Positions 6,377 to 12,521 of a DNA stretch of 12,521 nt are shown piece after piece. Both the position numbers and the translations under genes were made by a program. Under the pieces are notes generated by a model. It was given only the letters and a program-made list of their open reading frames with translations, ran no database searches and had not been told where the DNA came from. The stretch is from Nitrospirota bacterium (lineage in GTDB: Bacteria; Nitrospirota; Nitrospiria; Nitrospirales; Nitrospiraceae), in NCBI GenBank assembly GCA_005877535.1, contig VBOM01000016.1, forward strand, positions 1-12,521, written 5' to 3'. The stretch's first letter is position 1. Each line of letters starts with the position of its first letter.

Positions 6377-7755
6377 ACTGAGGAATCATCAAACACCTGC
6401 GTGACAGTGCAACTTAATCGCCCGCTTGCCAATTGAGCCTCCAACTCCTGTCCAATCCTCACGTCGTTTGCTCGATGGAGGATTTGACCAGCAGGGACCG
6501 TTTGAAGAATACTGTAGCCACGTCCAAGAATCGCCAAGGGACTCAAGGTATTGAGCTGCGTCAGCGTCGCGTGGATCCGGTGACGATGCTGCGTCAACCT
6601 CACCCCCATCTGCCTTTCAAGGCGCTTCGAGAGTTGCGGGACTGTCGCCAGACCTTGCGTGATCACGAGAATAGGATTGAGGCCGAATAGATTCCGCTGC
6701 ACCTCGTGAACCCGTTCACGCCCGGCCGAAAGCAATTGTTGGACCATCTCGCGCAATCGATCCACCATATCATCTGTCCGTTGCGCCGCTTCCTGGAGGC
6801 GAAAGCGTACATCCGTCACCCCTCGAATTCCGGAATCAAGCCGCTGCCGCTCGAAGGCACAATGCCGGAGCATCACCAGTCCCAGACGGACCTTTAGCTC
6901 CAGCAATCGTTCCACGACCTCAGCCAACACCGGAACCACAGCCTCCGCTGCCGCTGACGGCGTCGGCGCTCGGAGATCGGCGACGAAATCGACAAGTGTC
7001 ACATCGACTTCATGTCCGACAGCCGATACCACTGGGACATGGGAATCCGCAATGGCACGCACCACGATCTCCTCGTTGAAACTCCAGAGGTCTTCCAGTG
7101 ATCCTCCGCCTCGCCCGACAATGATGACATCCACGAAACCAAGCTGGTTCAAGGCAGTCAGCGCCTCAGCAATTTCCCGCCCGGCACTCTTCCCCTGGAC
7201 TTGAACCGGAGCGATAAGAATATGGAGCGTTGGCCAGCGTCGCCGAAGAACAGCCAGGATATCCCGAATGGCTGCACCGGTCAGCGATGTAACGACACCC
7301 ACCACCCGAGGAAATGTCGGGATCGCCTTCTTTCTGTCCTGATCGAACAGTCCCTCCGCCGCCAATCGTTCTTTCAATTGTTCAAATGCCAATTGCAGCG
7401 CGCCGATTCCCTTCGGCTCCACCGTGTCGAGCACGACCTGATATTCTCCGCGAGGTTCGTAGACCGTGAGCCGCCCCCGCACAATAACTTGTAGCCCTTC
7501 TTGCAAGGCAAAGCGCAACCGCACCGCGGTGGATCGGAACAGCACCGCGCGAATTTGACTCGTCTTGTCCTTGAGCGTGCAATAGACGTGTCCCGACCCG
7601 GGAGCACGGAGATTGGAGAGTTCACCTTCTAACCAGACGTCGGAGAATCGCTCTTCGATTGAGCTGCGCAGCAGCCCCGTCAACTCCGAAACCGTTAAAA
7701 TCCGGTCCGGATGAGCAGCCTGAGAGGGGATAGCGGGGAAACCGGGAAGGCTCGT
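6373..7755 (-). CDS. xseA: Exodeoxyribonuclease VII large subunit (probable ACG start)
   Basis: Catalytic subunit of exonuclease VII, which degrades single-stranded DNA in repair. From the proposed start at 7755 it has 460 residues, at the upper end of the family range. An N-terminal OB fold spans about 19-120 (VWLEGELSN, GHVYCTLKD), followed by the catalytic domain with GRGGGSLEDLWSFNEE and SAVGHEVDVTLVDFVADLRAPTPSAA, then a long helical C-terminal region and a final GRGYSIL motif. The first ordinary start codon in frame is a TTG at 7681-7683, but it falls inside the conserved opening RILTVSEL, whose first seven residues are encoded upstream in the same open frame. No ATG, GTG or TTG occurs there before the stop at 7768. 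AGGAGG (7762-7767) sits 6 bases before an in-frame ACG (7753-7755), which is taken as the start. ATT at 7699-7701 is a weaker option. The gene starts 12 bases after the ymdB stop. Confidence 0.93.
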   Translation of the reverse strand, partial: TSLPGFPAIPSQAAHPDRILTVSELTGLLRSSIEERFSDVWLEGELSNLRAPGSGHVYCTLKDKTSQIRAVLFRSTAVRLRFALQEGLQVIVRGRLTVYEPRGEYQVVLDTVEPKGIGALQLAFEQLKERLAAEGLFDQDRKKAIPTFPRVVGVVTSLTGAAIRDILAVLRRRWPTLHILIAPVQVQGKSAGREIAEALTALNQLGFVDVIIVGRGGGSLEDLWSFNEEIVVRAIADSHVPVVSAVGHEVDVTLVDFVADLRAPTPSAAAEAVVPVLAEVVERLLELKVRLGLVMLRHCAFERQRLDSGIRGVTDVRFRLQEAAQRTDDMVDRLREMVQQLLSAGRERVHEVQRNLFGLNPILVITQGLATVPQLSKRLERQMGVRLTQHRHRIHATLTQLNTLSPLAILGRGYSILQTVPAGQILHRANDVRIGQELEAQLASGRLSCTVTQVFDDSSV

Positions 7756-7761
7756 GGTGGG

Positions 7762-7767
7762 CCTCCT
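7762..7767 (-). promoter_or_regulatory. Perfect Shine-Dalgarno pointing to an ACG codon
   Basis: On the minus strand AGGAGG immediately follows the ymdB stop TAA (7768-7770) and is followed after six bases by ACG (7753-7755) in the xseA frame. Nothing else within useful distance is a recognised start codon in that frame. This site decides the proposed xseA start. Confidence 0.65.
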
Positions 7768-8547
7768 TTAGTCAATGATGCGAAATCGTTCGATCGACAG
7801 CGCCTTGCCGAGTCGCGCATCAAGTTCGAGCAGCACCGCGCAAAAGACGGAGGGACCCGAGGCCACTTCAAAGCGCCGTGGCATCCCGGTCATGAACTTT
7901 TCGATCGCCAATTCTTTCTTCACCCCGATTACGGAATGGAGCGGGCCGGTCATCCCAATATCCGTCACATATGCGGTCCCCTTCGGGAGAATCTGATCAT
8001 CGGCAGTTTGCACATGGGTATGGGTACCGACCACGGCAACGACCTCTCCGTCCAGATAGTGCCCCATCGCCATTTTCTCTGATGTTGCCTCAGCATGCAT
8101 GTCAACAATCACGGCAACAGTTCGTGTCTTCAGTGCGGCTAATTCTTTTTTGGCCACCTGGAACGGACAGTCCAAAGTCGGCATGTACGCCCGCCCCATC
8201 AGTTGGAGAACGCCGAGCTGCTCTCCGCCGGCCGACTCGACCACCACGCTCCCATGACCCGGCACACCATCTGGATAGTTAGCCGGCCGAAGTAGGCGAG
8301 GTTCTCGCGGAAAGTAGTCGAGAATTTCCTTTTTATCCCACGCATGATTCCCGGTTGTAATAACCGCGAGCCCGAGGTCGAACAACTCTTCTGCCAACTC
8401 GGGCGTAATGCCAAACCCGCCGGCCGCGTTCTCTCCATTCCCGATAACGATGTCGATTTGCCGCTGAGCTACCAGCCTGGGAACAGACCTGGCCAATGCA
8501 CGGCGCCCAGGCTCACCAAAAATATCGCCAATGAAGAGGACCTTCAC
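7768..8547 (-). CDS. ymdB: YmdB-family (TIGR00282) metallophosphoesterase
   Basis: A two-metal phosphoesterase of the YmdB family. In Bacillus subtilis the homologue hydrolyses 2',3'-cyclic nucleotides and influences biofilm and motility choices. The 259-residue product has the expected length and metal/active-site motifs: D8 in GDIFGEPG, E39-N40 in GNGENAAGG, N67-H68 in TTGNHAWD, H151 in DMHAEATSEK, and H176/H178 in GTHTHVQTAD. The start is a GTG at 8545-8547 that overlaps the rny stop by four bases (GTGA), with GGAG 8 bases upstream, so translation is probably coupled to rny. The rny-ymdB neighbourhood is also known from Firmicutes, which links the cyclic phosphate esterase to RNA turnover. 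The name follows the Bacillus gene, not the unrelated E. coli macrodomain protein YmdB. Confidence 0.93.
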   Translation of the reverse strand: MKVLFIGDIFGEPGRRALARSVPRLVAQRQIDIVIGNGENAAGGFGITPELAEELFDLGLAVITTGNHAWDKKEILDYFPREPRLLRPANYPDGVPGHGSVVVESAGGEQLGVLQLMGRAYMPTLDCPFQVAKKELAALKTRTVAVIVDMHAEATSEKMAMGHYLDGEVVAVVGTHTHVQTADDQILPKGTAYVTDIGMTGPLHSVIGVKKELAIEKFMTGMPRRFEVASGPSVFCAVLLELDARLGKALSIERFRIID

Positions 8548-10121
8548 TTGGCATACTCCACATACCGGCTCTCCCGAATCACGGTCACTCTAATCGTACC
8601 GGGATAGGTCAGTTCCTGCTCAATCTTCTTCGCCAAATCCCTAGACAGTTGGAACGACTCGGCATCGGTAATGTCTTCCTGTCGAACTATGACGCGGATT
8701 TCTCGGCCCGCTTGGATGGCATAGGCCTTCTGCACCCCTTTGATGGTCGTGGCAAGCGACTCCAGTTTCTCCAGCCGTTTGACGTAGGTCTCCAAGGCTT
8801 CCCGTCTAGCCCCAGGTCTGGCTGCGGACAATGCTTCAGCCGCAGCAACCAAAACTGATTCAGGACAGATCGGCTCCACTTGTTCGTGGTGCCCCGCAAT
8901 GGCATTCACAATTTTCTCGCTCTCGCCATACTTCTTGGCAATCTCAGCACCCAGCATGGCATGCGGGCCTTCTTCTTCGTGACTGACGGCTTTCCCGATG
9001 TCGTGCAGCAGAGCCCCCCTCCTCGCCAACTTCACATCGAGACCAAGCTCCGAAGCCATGATGCCGCAAATATACGAGGCTTCACGCGAATGATAGAGAT
9101 TGTTTTGTCCGTAGCTGGTCCGGTACTTGAGCCGACCGAGCACCTTGATCAACTCAGGGTGAAAGTCCGAAAGTCCCAACTCAAATATGATTTTCTCGGC
9201 CTCGTCATACATGAGCTTATCGATATCGACTTTGACTTTTTCAACGATTTCCTCGATCCGCGTCGGGTGGATGCGCCCGTCATGCATCAACCGCTCGAGC
9301 GAAACCTTGGCGATCTCGCGACGCAGCGGATCGAAGCCCGACACAATGACGGCTTCAGGCGTCTCATCGATAATCAGATCGATCCCGGTTGCGGCTTCGA
9401 TTGCACGGATATTGCGCCCTTCCCGCCCAATGATCCTCCCCTTCATCGCGTCATTCGGAATTGGCACGACAGAAATCGTGGATTCGGAAACGTAATCGCG
9501 CACCACCCGTTGAATCGAGGTGGTAATGATCTCGCGCGCTTCCCGTTCCGCATTCTCTCGCGCCTCTTCTAACGTCCGCTTGGCATGCCCAACGGCCTCG
9601 AGCCGCGCCTGGCTTTCCATTTCTTGAATAAGCTGCTTCTTCGCCTCGTCGGCAGTCATCCCCGCGACGCGTTCCAATGCCCCACGATGCTCCTGCTCCA
9701 CTCGAGCACAAGCCGCCTCCTTAGCCACCAACTTCTCTTCCCGCTTCGCCAACTCCAGATCTCGCTTCTGAGCCTCACTATCACGCTTGTCTACTGCACT
9801 AATCCGTTTCTCGAGGGCCTCATCTCGCTGGATCACACGCTTTTCTGCGACGGCGAGCTCGGCCATCTTGGCCTTTTGCTCCTTCTCGAGCTCCGCTTTC
9901 GTCTGCAGCACAAGATCCTTCGCTTCAAGCTTCGCTTCTTTGACGATATTGTCAGCCTCACGCTGGGCATTCTGCGCGACCTGGCGTACCTGCTCCTCCT
10001 CCTGAGTCCGCTTCGCAGTGCTCGATGAGCGACGGATCAGCTCAAAGAGCCCGATTCCGAACAACCCTCCAACGAGTCCTGTCAACAGATAGGCAATAAT
10101 TGAAGTCGAAATTGGACTCAC
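8544..10121 (-). CDS. rny: Ribonuclease Y
   Basis: Membrane-anchored endoribonuclease that initiates mRNA decay. The 525-residue product shows the full family layout: N-terminal membrane segment (about 7-28), a long charged coiled coil rich in Lys and Glu (about 38-200), a KH RNA-binding domain with GRIIGREGRN (228-237), and an HD hydrolase domain with the YHSREAS motif (343-349) and the H373-D374 pair in LLHDIGKA, then the conserved GHHEQVEP and RPGARRE stretches. The start GTG (10119-10121) places the membrane segment correctly, but AAGGGG directly abuts it, so there is no properly spaced Shine-Dalgarno; an ATT six bases after GGGGGTG is a remote alternative. A 579-base non-coding region with hairpins precedes the gene, and the stop overlaps the ymdB start. 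Presence of RNase Y rather than RNase E fits a non-proteobacterial lineage. Confidence 0.97.
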   Translation of the reverse strand: MSPISTSIIAYLLTGLVGGLFGIGLFELIRRSSSTAKRTQEEEQVRQVAQNAQREADNIVKEAKLEAKDLVLQTKAELEKEQKAKMAELAVAEKRVIQRDEALEKRISAVDKRDSEAQKRDLELAKREEKLVAKEAACARVEQEHRGALERVAGMTADEAKKQLIQEMESQARLEAVGHAKRTLEEARENAEREAREIITTSIQRVVRDYVSESTISVVPIPNDAMKGRIIGREGRNIRAIEAATGIDLIIDETPEAVIVSGFDPLRREIAKVSLERLMHDGRIHPTRIEEIVEKVKVDIDKLMYDEAEKIIFELGLSDFHPELIKVLGRLKYRTSYGQNNLYHSREASYICGIMASELGLDVKLARRGALLHDIGKAVSHEEEGPHAMLGAEIAKKYGESEKIVNAIAGHHEQVEPICPESVLVAAAEALSAARPGARREALETYVKRLEKLESLATTIKGVQKAYAIQAGREIRVIVRQEDITDAESFQLSRDLAKKIEQELTYPGTIRVTVIRESRYVEYAK

Positions 10122-10130
10122 CCCCTTACA

Positions 10131-10169
10131 GTCTCGAGACGAGAAGAATCCTGCTTCTCAGCCTCGTCT
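10131..10169 (-). promoter_or_regulatory. Nested, mutually exclusive hairpins in the rny leader
   Basis: Three inverted repeats overlap about 10 to 50 bases before the rny start. GTCTCGAGAC (10131-10140) is a perfect 10-base palindrome. AGACGAG (10137-10143) pairs with CTCGTCT (10163-10169). GAGAAG (10141-10146) pairs with CTTCTC (10154-10159) around a seven-base loop. Because arms are shared, some pairings exclude others. The position next to the start codon suits control of rny translation or self-cleavage, but that is inference. Confidence 0.45.
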
Positions 10170-10198
10170 TGGTACAAGGTTAGTCGACGGTCCTGAAT

Positions 10199-10239
10199 GA
10201 GAAGGGAGCGCAGCGGGAAGAAAAGGGAATAGGAGAGGA
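10199..10239 (+). other. Purine-rich tract upstream of rny
   Basis: Of 41 bases on the plus strand only four are pyrimidines (10209, 10211, 10214, 10230), so the rny leader on the minus strand would be strongly pyrimidine-rich here. It contains copy 2 of the GAGCGMAGCGGGAA motif. An unstructured C/U-rich leader could be a binding site for Rho, S1 or another RNA-binding protein; no function is shown. Confidence 0.45.
10206..10219 (+). repeat. Copy 2 of a 14-base motif GAGCGMAGCGGGAA
   Basis: GAGCGCAGCGGGAA matches the copy at 1956-1969 at 13 of 14 positions and has the same orientation. It lies within the purine-rich tract in the rny upstream gap. Confidence 0.3.
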
Positions 10240-10367
10240 CAACCAGAACCGCGGGCTACAAATTTATTCCGAGAACGGACTCCCCAGGGATGGATGCCTT
10301 GCTGGATTGAGATAACGAGTACGCCCTGTGCAGGACAGATCCCACGAAGTCCATCTACCTCGGTACT

Positions 10368-10436
10368 CTCTCATCCGCATGAGAGGATTCAGCGTGCGAA
10401 CCGGAAGCAGCCGCTGGCCGTTTCCGCAGACCGCAC
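10368..10436 (-). other. Two adjacent hairpins in the zapA-rny gap
   Basis: CTCTCAT and ATGAGAG (10368-10374 and 10379-10385) form a perfect 7-bp stem with a four-base loop. Next to it, on the minus strand, GTGCG (10436-10432) pairs with CGCAC (10398-10394), enclosing CGGAA (10426-10422) with TTCCG (10406-10402) and a small GCC/GGC tip. No T-run follows either hairpin, so they do not look like simple terminators. They could be the 3' structured part of a non-coding RNA or part of the rny leader. Confidence 0.4.
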
Positions 10437-10482
10437 TCCCTGACGGTAGCATGAACTCCATGGCCTTGCCCAACATCTCCAA

Positions 10483-10622
10483 GCGGTTATACATGAGGTG
10501 GACGAACCCTTGTGCACATTCTAACTGCCGCAATTTCGCCAGCATCGAGAACCCACATCCATTCTGCGGTAATCGCATCGTAATCCCGGATCACTGAACC
10601 GGTTCGAGTATGACCTATACGC
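10483..10622 (-). ncRNA. Candidate 6S-like regulatory RNA downstream of zapA
   Basis: On the minus strand the sequence can fold into a rod of about 140 bases. The closing part pairs GCG (10622-10620) with CGC (10485-10483), TATA (10619-10616) with TATA (10491-10488), GGT (10615-10613) with ACC (10499-10497), and CGAACC (10606-10601) with GGTTCG (10508-10503). A second helix pairs 10573-10565 with 10532-10524 in eight of nine positions (one G-T pair, one A-C mismatch). Between them is a large bubble, 27 bases on one side and 15 on the other. A rod with a central bubble is the hallmark of 6S RNA, the RNA that mimics an open promoter and binds RNA polymerase, and ssrS lies after zapA in many proteobacteria. 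I found no conserved primary motif or promoter, so this stays a structural and positional hypothesis; true ends may differ. Confidence 0.35.
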
Positions 10623-10671
10623 ATCCCTATCGTAGAATCCACTACGTCCCGACCCACACAAACCACGATAA

Positions 10672-10690
10672 CAAAGGGGGCCGCCCTTTG
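10672..10690 (-). terminator. Hairpin directly after zapA, weak terminator or processing site
   Basis: CAAAGGG (10684-10690 read on the minus strand) and CCCTTTG (10672-10678) form a 7-bp stem with a five-base loop, 11 bases past the zapA stop. Only TTAT follows, so termination would be incomplete. It may separate zapB-zapA from the downstream RNA region and rny. Confidence 0.4.
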
Positions 10691-10700
10691 CAAGCTGAAT

Positions 10701-10997
10701 CTAGCGAAAGAGCGAGGTCGGTACCTGCTCCTCAATCGATTCCATGAGCGAATTCATCCGTCGCTCGACATCCGCCTCACCCTGAGCACGCTTCCGTTCG
10801 AGTTCAAACAACTGGTGGGCCAAATTGAGAGCAGTCAGCACTGCAAGTTTGGAGGGGGTCGTTGTATTCATTCCCTCTGCAAGATGGCGCATCTGGCCAT
10901 CTACAAAGCTTGCGAGGCGCCGGACATCACCCTCGTCCGCCTCCCCACGAATCGCGTATCGTTGGCCATAGATTTCCACGTCAATAGTCTTAGTCAA
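10701..10997 (-). CDS. zapA: Cell division protein ZapA
   Basis: FtsZ-associated protein that crosslinks FtsZ filaments and helps Z-ring assembly at midcell. From the TTG at 10995-10997 it has 98 residues, the usual size. The N-terminal globular part carries the family pattern VEIYGQRYAIRGE (7-19), and residues from about 55 form the dimerising coiled coil (LAVLTALNLAHQLFELERKR). The open frame extends upstream to another TTG at 11021, but AGGAGG lies inside that extension with six bases to the TTG at 10997, so the shorter form is preferred. The start overlaps the end of the zapB-like gene by eight bases, which suggests translational coupling. Downstream is the long gap with the candidate 6S-like RNA and then rny. 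Confidence 0.92.
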   Translation of the reverse strand: MTKTIDVEIYGQRYAIRGEADEGDVRRLASFVDGQMRHLAEGMNTTTPSKLAVLTALNLAHQLFELERKRAQGEADVERRMNSLMESIEEQVPTSLFR

Positions 10998-11244
10998 GGG
11001 CCACCTCCTTACGTTCTTCAAGGCACTCCAACAACTCGATGTCGCCGAGGACTCTTTCTATACGAGACTTGATATCGGCACGCTCTTGCTCCCACCGTCG
11101 ATTTGAATCATCCTTCACCGCAAGTCGGTGTCGAACAATCTTTAGTTCTTCTTCAGCTGCTGCATGCTTTTTCTTCAGCTCTTGAACGAGCTTAACCAGA
11201 TCTCTAATACGACTTTCGAGCGCATCCAATCGATCGAGTGCCAT
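10990..11244 (-). CDS. ZapB-like coiled-coil protein
   Basis: An 84-residue, almost entirely helical protein with heptad spacing of hydrophobics from residue 2 to about 75 and many Lys, Arg and Glu residues. No membrane segment or cysteine pair is seen. Its size and coiled-coil nature match ZapB/DUF904 proteins, which in E. coli bind ZapA and link the Z-ring to the chromosome terminus through MatP. Direct overlap with zapA makes a ZapB-type role likely, though coiled coils are poor evidence of orthology by themselves. The start is the ATG at 11242-11244, preceded by GAGGGA very close to the codon. A promoter at 11288-11316 lies just upstream, so this is the first gene of the division/RNA-decay transcript. 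Confidence 0.8.
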   Translation of the reverse strand: MALDRLDALESRIRDLVKLVQELKKKHAAAEEELKIVRHRLAVKDDSNRRWEQERADIKSRIERVLGDIELLECLEERKEVALD

Positions 11245-11287
11245 TCCCTCACTCTCTTCCTTAAGAAGCCACTACAGGTTGTGGTGC

Positions 11288-11316
11288 ACTATAGAAACTT
11301 GTCTAGATCTTGTCAA
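11288..11316 (-). promoter_or_regulatory. Near-perfect sigma70 promoter for zapB-zapA and downstream genes
   Basis: On the minus strand TTGACA (11311-11316, six of six) and TATAGT (11288-11293, five of six) are separated by exactly 17 bases. The -35 begins 10 bases past the slt stop. Transcription would start near 11281, with a leader of about 36 bases that can form a small CCAC/GTGG hairpin. Confidence 0.82.
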
Positions 11317-11326
11317 GAATTAGCCA

Positions 11327-12521
11327 TCATGAGGCCTTGTCTAGCCGTATGTATTCTCGGTAGCTGCGCAGAACGCGCTTCACATACTGCCGCGTCTCCT
11401 GATACGGGATCAATTCGATGAACTCATCCTGACTTCGCCCGCGGTGCAGCGCAATCCAGCTTCCGACAGCCATTGGCCCTGCATTGTATGAGGCAATTGT
11501 GAGCGCGACATTTCCAGAAAACTGTTCGAGTAACTGTTCGACATAGTGGACGCCAAGCCGAATATTGGTCTCTTGATCAAAGAGGTCATCCCGTCCAAGG
11601 ACGGGAAGCCCGAGTCGCTGCGCTACATTATTTGCAGTTCCAGGCATCACCTGCATCAGGCCAATCGCACCCACCCTCGACACAGCCTGCCAATCGTACT
11701 GACTCTCCTCTCGAATGATCGCCGCCACCAGATATGGGTCGACACGGCTCGCGCACAGGCCCTTGATCGTGGGGAGGAGACCTGTCGGATAGGCCACCTT
11801 CCACAGCGACGGGTCGACGATACCGCCGGTTTGCTCCAATTTATCTCGGAACCTGGCCCTCGCGAGTCGGAGCGCATGGTGATAGGCACCAACCTCGTTC
11901 AACATCGTCGCAAGCGCCATGAGGACATCGGGGTCTCGGTTATAGCGATCGGTCAACCCCGCCAACTCATGCGCAGCATCCAAGTCCAAGCCCAGCATCT
12001 TGAGCTCAATGGCTCGACGGTACGCCGACTGCTGCTCGATTTCTGTCCTTGCAGGCATCGAGCGTGTGGCCTCACCATTCGCATGCGTACCTCCATCCAC
12101 CGGGACAATCGCCGAAATCGGTTCTGATGTAGGGGATTCTGACAACGGGATATCGATCCGTTCGCGAGCCAGCTGGCAGTAATAGGTATAGACGTATCGT
12201 CGGCAAAGTTGCACGTACACATCACTAGCGTGAGGCTGCTGGCTCAATTCGGCCGCGCGTCCCATCCAATAGAGCGCCTGTGGCTCAAAATCGCCGTCGT
12301 GCTGATCGGCGAGTTGACGCAGCTCGTCACCCGCATCGCGATATCGCGCCATACGGTAATAGACCCAGCCCACGCGCCACCGTGCCTCGGCTCGCTGAGA
12401 CGTCGGCTCTCCGATCTTTGCCACCTGTCGGTACCGCATAATCGCGTCGTCAAAGCGGCTCTGATCTTCCAACCACATCCCTGCGAACAAGGTGATCTGG
12501 CCCTTCTGCTCCGCAGAGAGA
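11327..12521 (-). CDS. Slt-type lytic transglycosylase (partial, N-terminus outside window)
   Basis: Periplasmic enzyme that cleaves the glycan strand of peptidoglycan with formation of 1,6-anhydromuramic acid. About 397 C-terminal residues are visible and the frame stays open to the window edge, so the signal peptide and start are missing. The N-terminal visible part has TPR-like helical repeats (FDDAIMRYRQVA, ARWRVGWVYYRMARYRDAGDEL, QALYWMGRAAEL), as in the Slt70 superhelical ring. The catalytic SLT domain covers roughly the last 150 residues: SRVDPYLVAAIIREESQYD with the catalytic Glu of the E-S motif, then GAIGLMQVMPGTA, NIRLGVHYVEQLL, ASYNAGP and the Y-V-x-R-V-L motif. It is upstream of zapB-zapA on the same strand, but the promoter in between suggests largely separate transcription. 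Confidence 0.94.
   Translation of the reverse strand, partial: LSAEQKGQITLFAGMWLEDQSRFDDAIMRYRQVAKIGEPTSQRAEARWRVGWVYYRMARYRDAGDELRQLADQHDGDFEPQALYWMGRAAELSQQPHASDVYVQLCRRYVYTYYCQLARERIDIPLSESPTSEPISAIVPVDGGTHANGEATRSMPARTEIEQQSAYRRAIELKMLGLDLDAAHELAGLTDRYNRDPDVLMALATMLNEVGAYHHALRLARARFRDKLEQTGGIVDPSLWKVAYPTGLLPTIKGLCASRVDPYLVAAIIREESQYDWQAVSRVGAIGLMQVMPGTANNVAQRLGLPVLGRDDLFDQETNIRLGVHYVEQLLEQFSGNVALTIASYNAGPMAVGSWIALHRGRSQDEFIELIPYQETRQYVKRVLRSYREYIRLDKAS

Noticed and set aside
8880..9572. A 230-codon open frame on the plus strand
   Set aside because: It lies fully antisense to the KH/HD part of rny, whose protein is unmistakable, and its translation resembles no family.
10264..10578. A 104-codon minus-strand frame in the zapA-rny gap
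   Set aside because: No good ribosome-binding site, no family resemblance, and it runs across the hairpins and the candidate rod structure. Kept as non-coding.
10581..10612. A T-arm-like GGTTCGAG stretch suggesting a tRNA
   Set aside because: The flanking bases do not form a five-bp T stem and no acceptor or anticodon arms can be built on either strand.
10122..10700. RNase P RNA, tmRNA or SRP RNA in the long gap
   Set aside because: The characteristic conserved blocks of these RNAs (for example GAGGAAAGTCC of RNase P RNA) are absent on both strands.
10487..10735. An 82-codon minus-strand frame overlapping the zapA 3' end
   Set aside because: It uses another frame of zapA for its first part and has no recognisable features.
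11546..12127. A 193-codon plus-strand frame
   Set aside because: Antisense to the lytic transglycosylase, whose SLT domain is clear.
1..12521. Mobile element, defence island or CRISPR array
   Set aside because: No transposase, integrase, toxin-antitoxin, restriction or repeat-spacer pattern was seen; the coding genes are conserved housekeeping types.

Overview
The window reads as a chromosomal housekeeping segment from a Gram-negative bacterium. The protein style and gene order (a ZapB-like/ZapA pair, RNase Y, YmdB-type phosphodiesterase, XseA/XseB and TlyA on one strand, with formate-THF ligase, CutA and a short rhodanese nearby) suggest a Nitrospira-like member of the Nitrospirota. That placement is inference from gene content; there is no rRNA or other marker in the window. 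I see no transposase, integrase, phage gene, CRISPR array or tRNA.

Left part (1-3474): the last 39 codons of hflC (+) end 3 bases from the stop of a convergent formate-tetrahydrofolate ligase gene (fhs, -). Upstream of fhs lies a 171-base gap with two strong inverted repeats. Beyond it are a membrane-anchored M23 (LytM) peptidase with its own promoter and a CutA-family gene, both on the minus strand.

Middle (3475-5189): a roughly 400-base AT-rich divergent gap separates cutA from a one-domain rhodanese (+) that has a near-consensus sigma70 promoter and a strong ribosome-binding site. The rhodanese converges on a GalE-like sugar-nucleotide epimerase (-).

Right part (4266-12521, all minus strand): in transcription order this is a partial Slt-type lytic transglycosylase, a zapB-like gene, zapA, a 579-base non-coding gap, rny, ymdB, xseA, xseB, tlyA and the epimerase. 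A near-perfect sigma70 promoter just after the slt stop starts the zapB-zapA-rny transcript, and a second, equally good promoter overlaps the xseA stop and can drive xseB-tlyA-epimerase separately. The unit mixes divisome assembly factors, RNA turnover (RNase Y, YmdB), DNA repair (exonuclease VII) and rRNA modification (TlyA).

The most interesting points are not new protein systems. They are (a) xseA, whose conserved N-terminus and perfectly placed AGGAGG point to an ACG start codon; (b) the zapA-rny gap, which can fold into a rod with a large central bubble resembling 6S RNA, in the place (downstream of zapA) where 6S RNA genes occur in many proteobacteria; (c) nested inverted repeats just before rny; and (d) the two inverted repeats upstream of fhs, one of which covers the probable -10 element.
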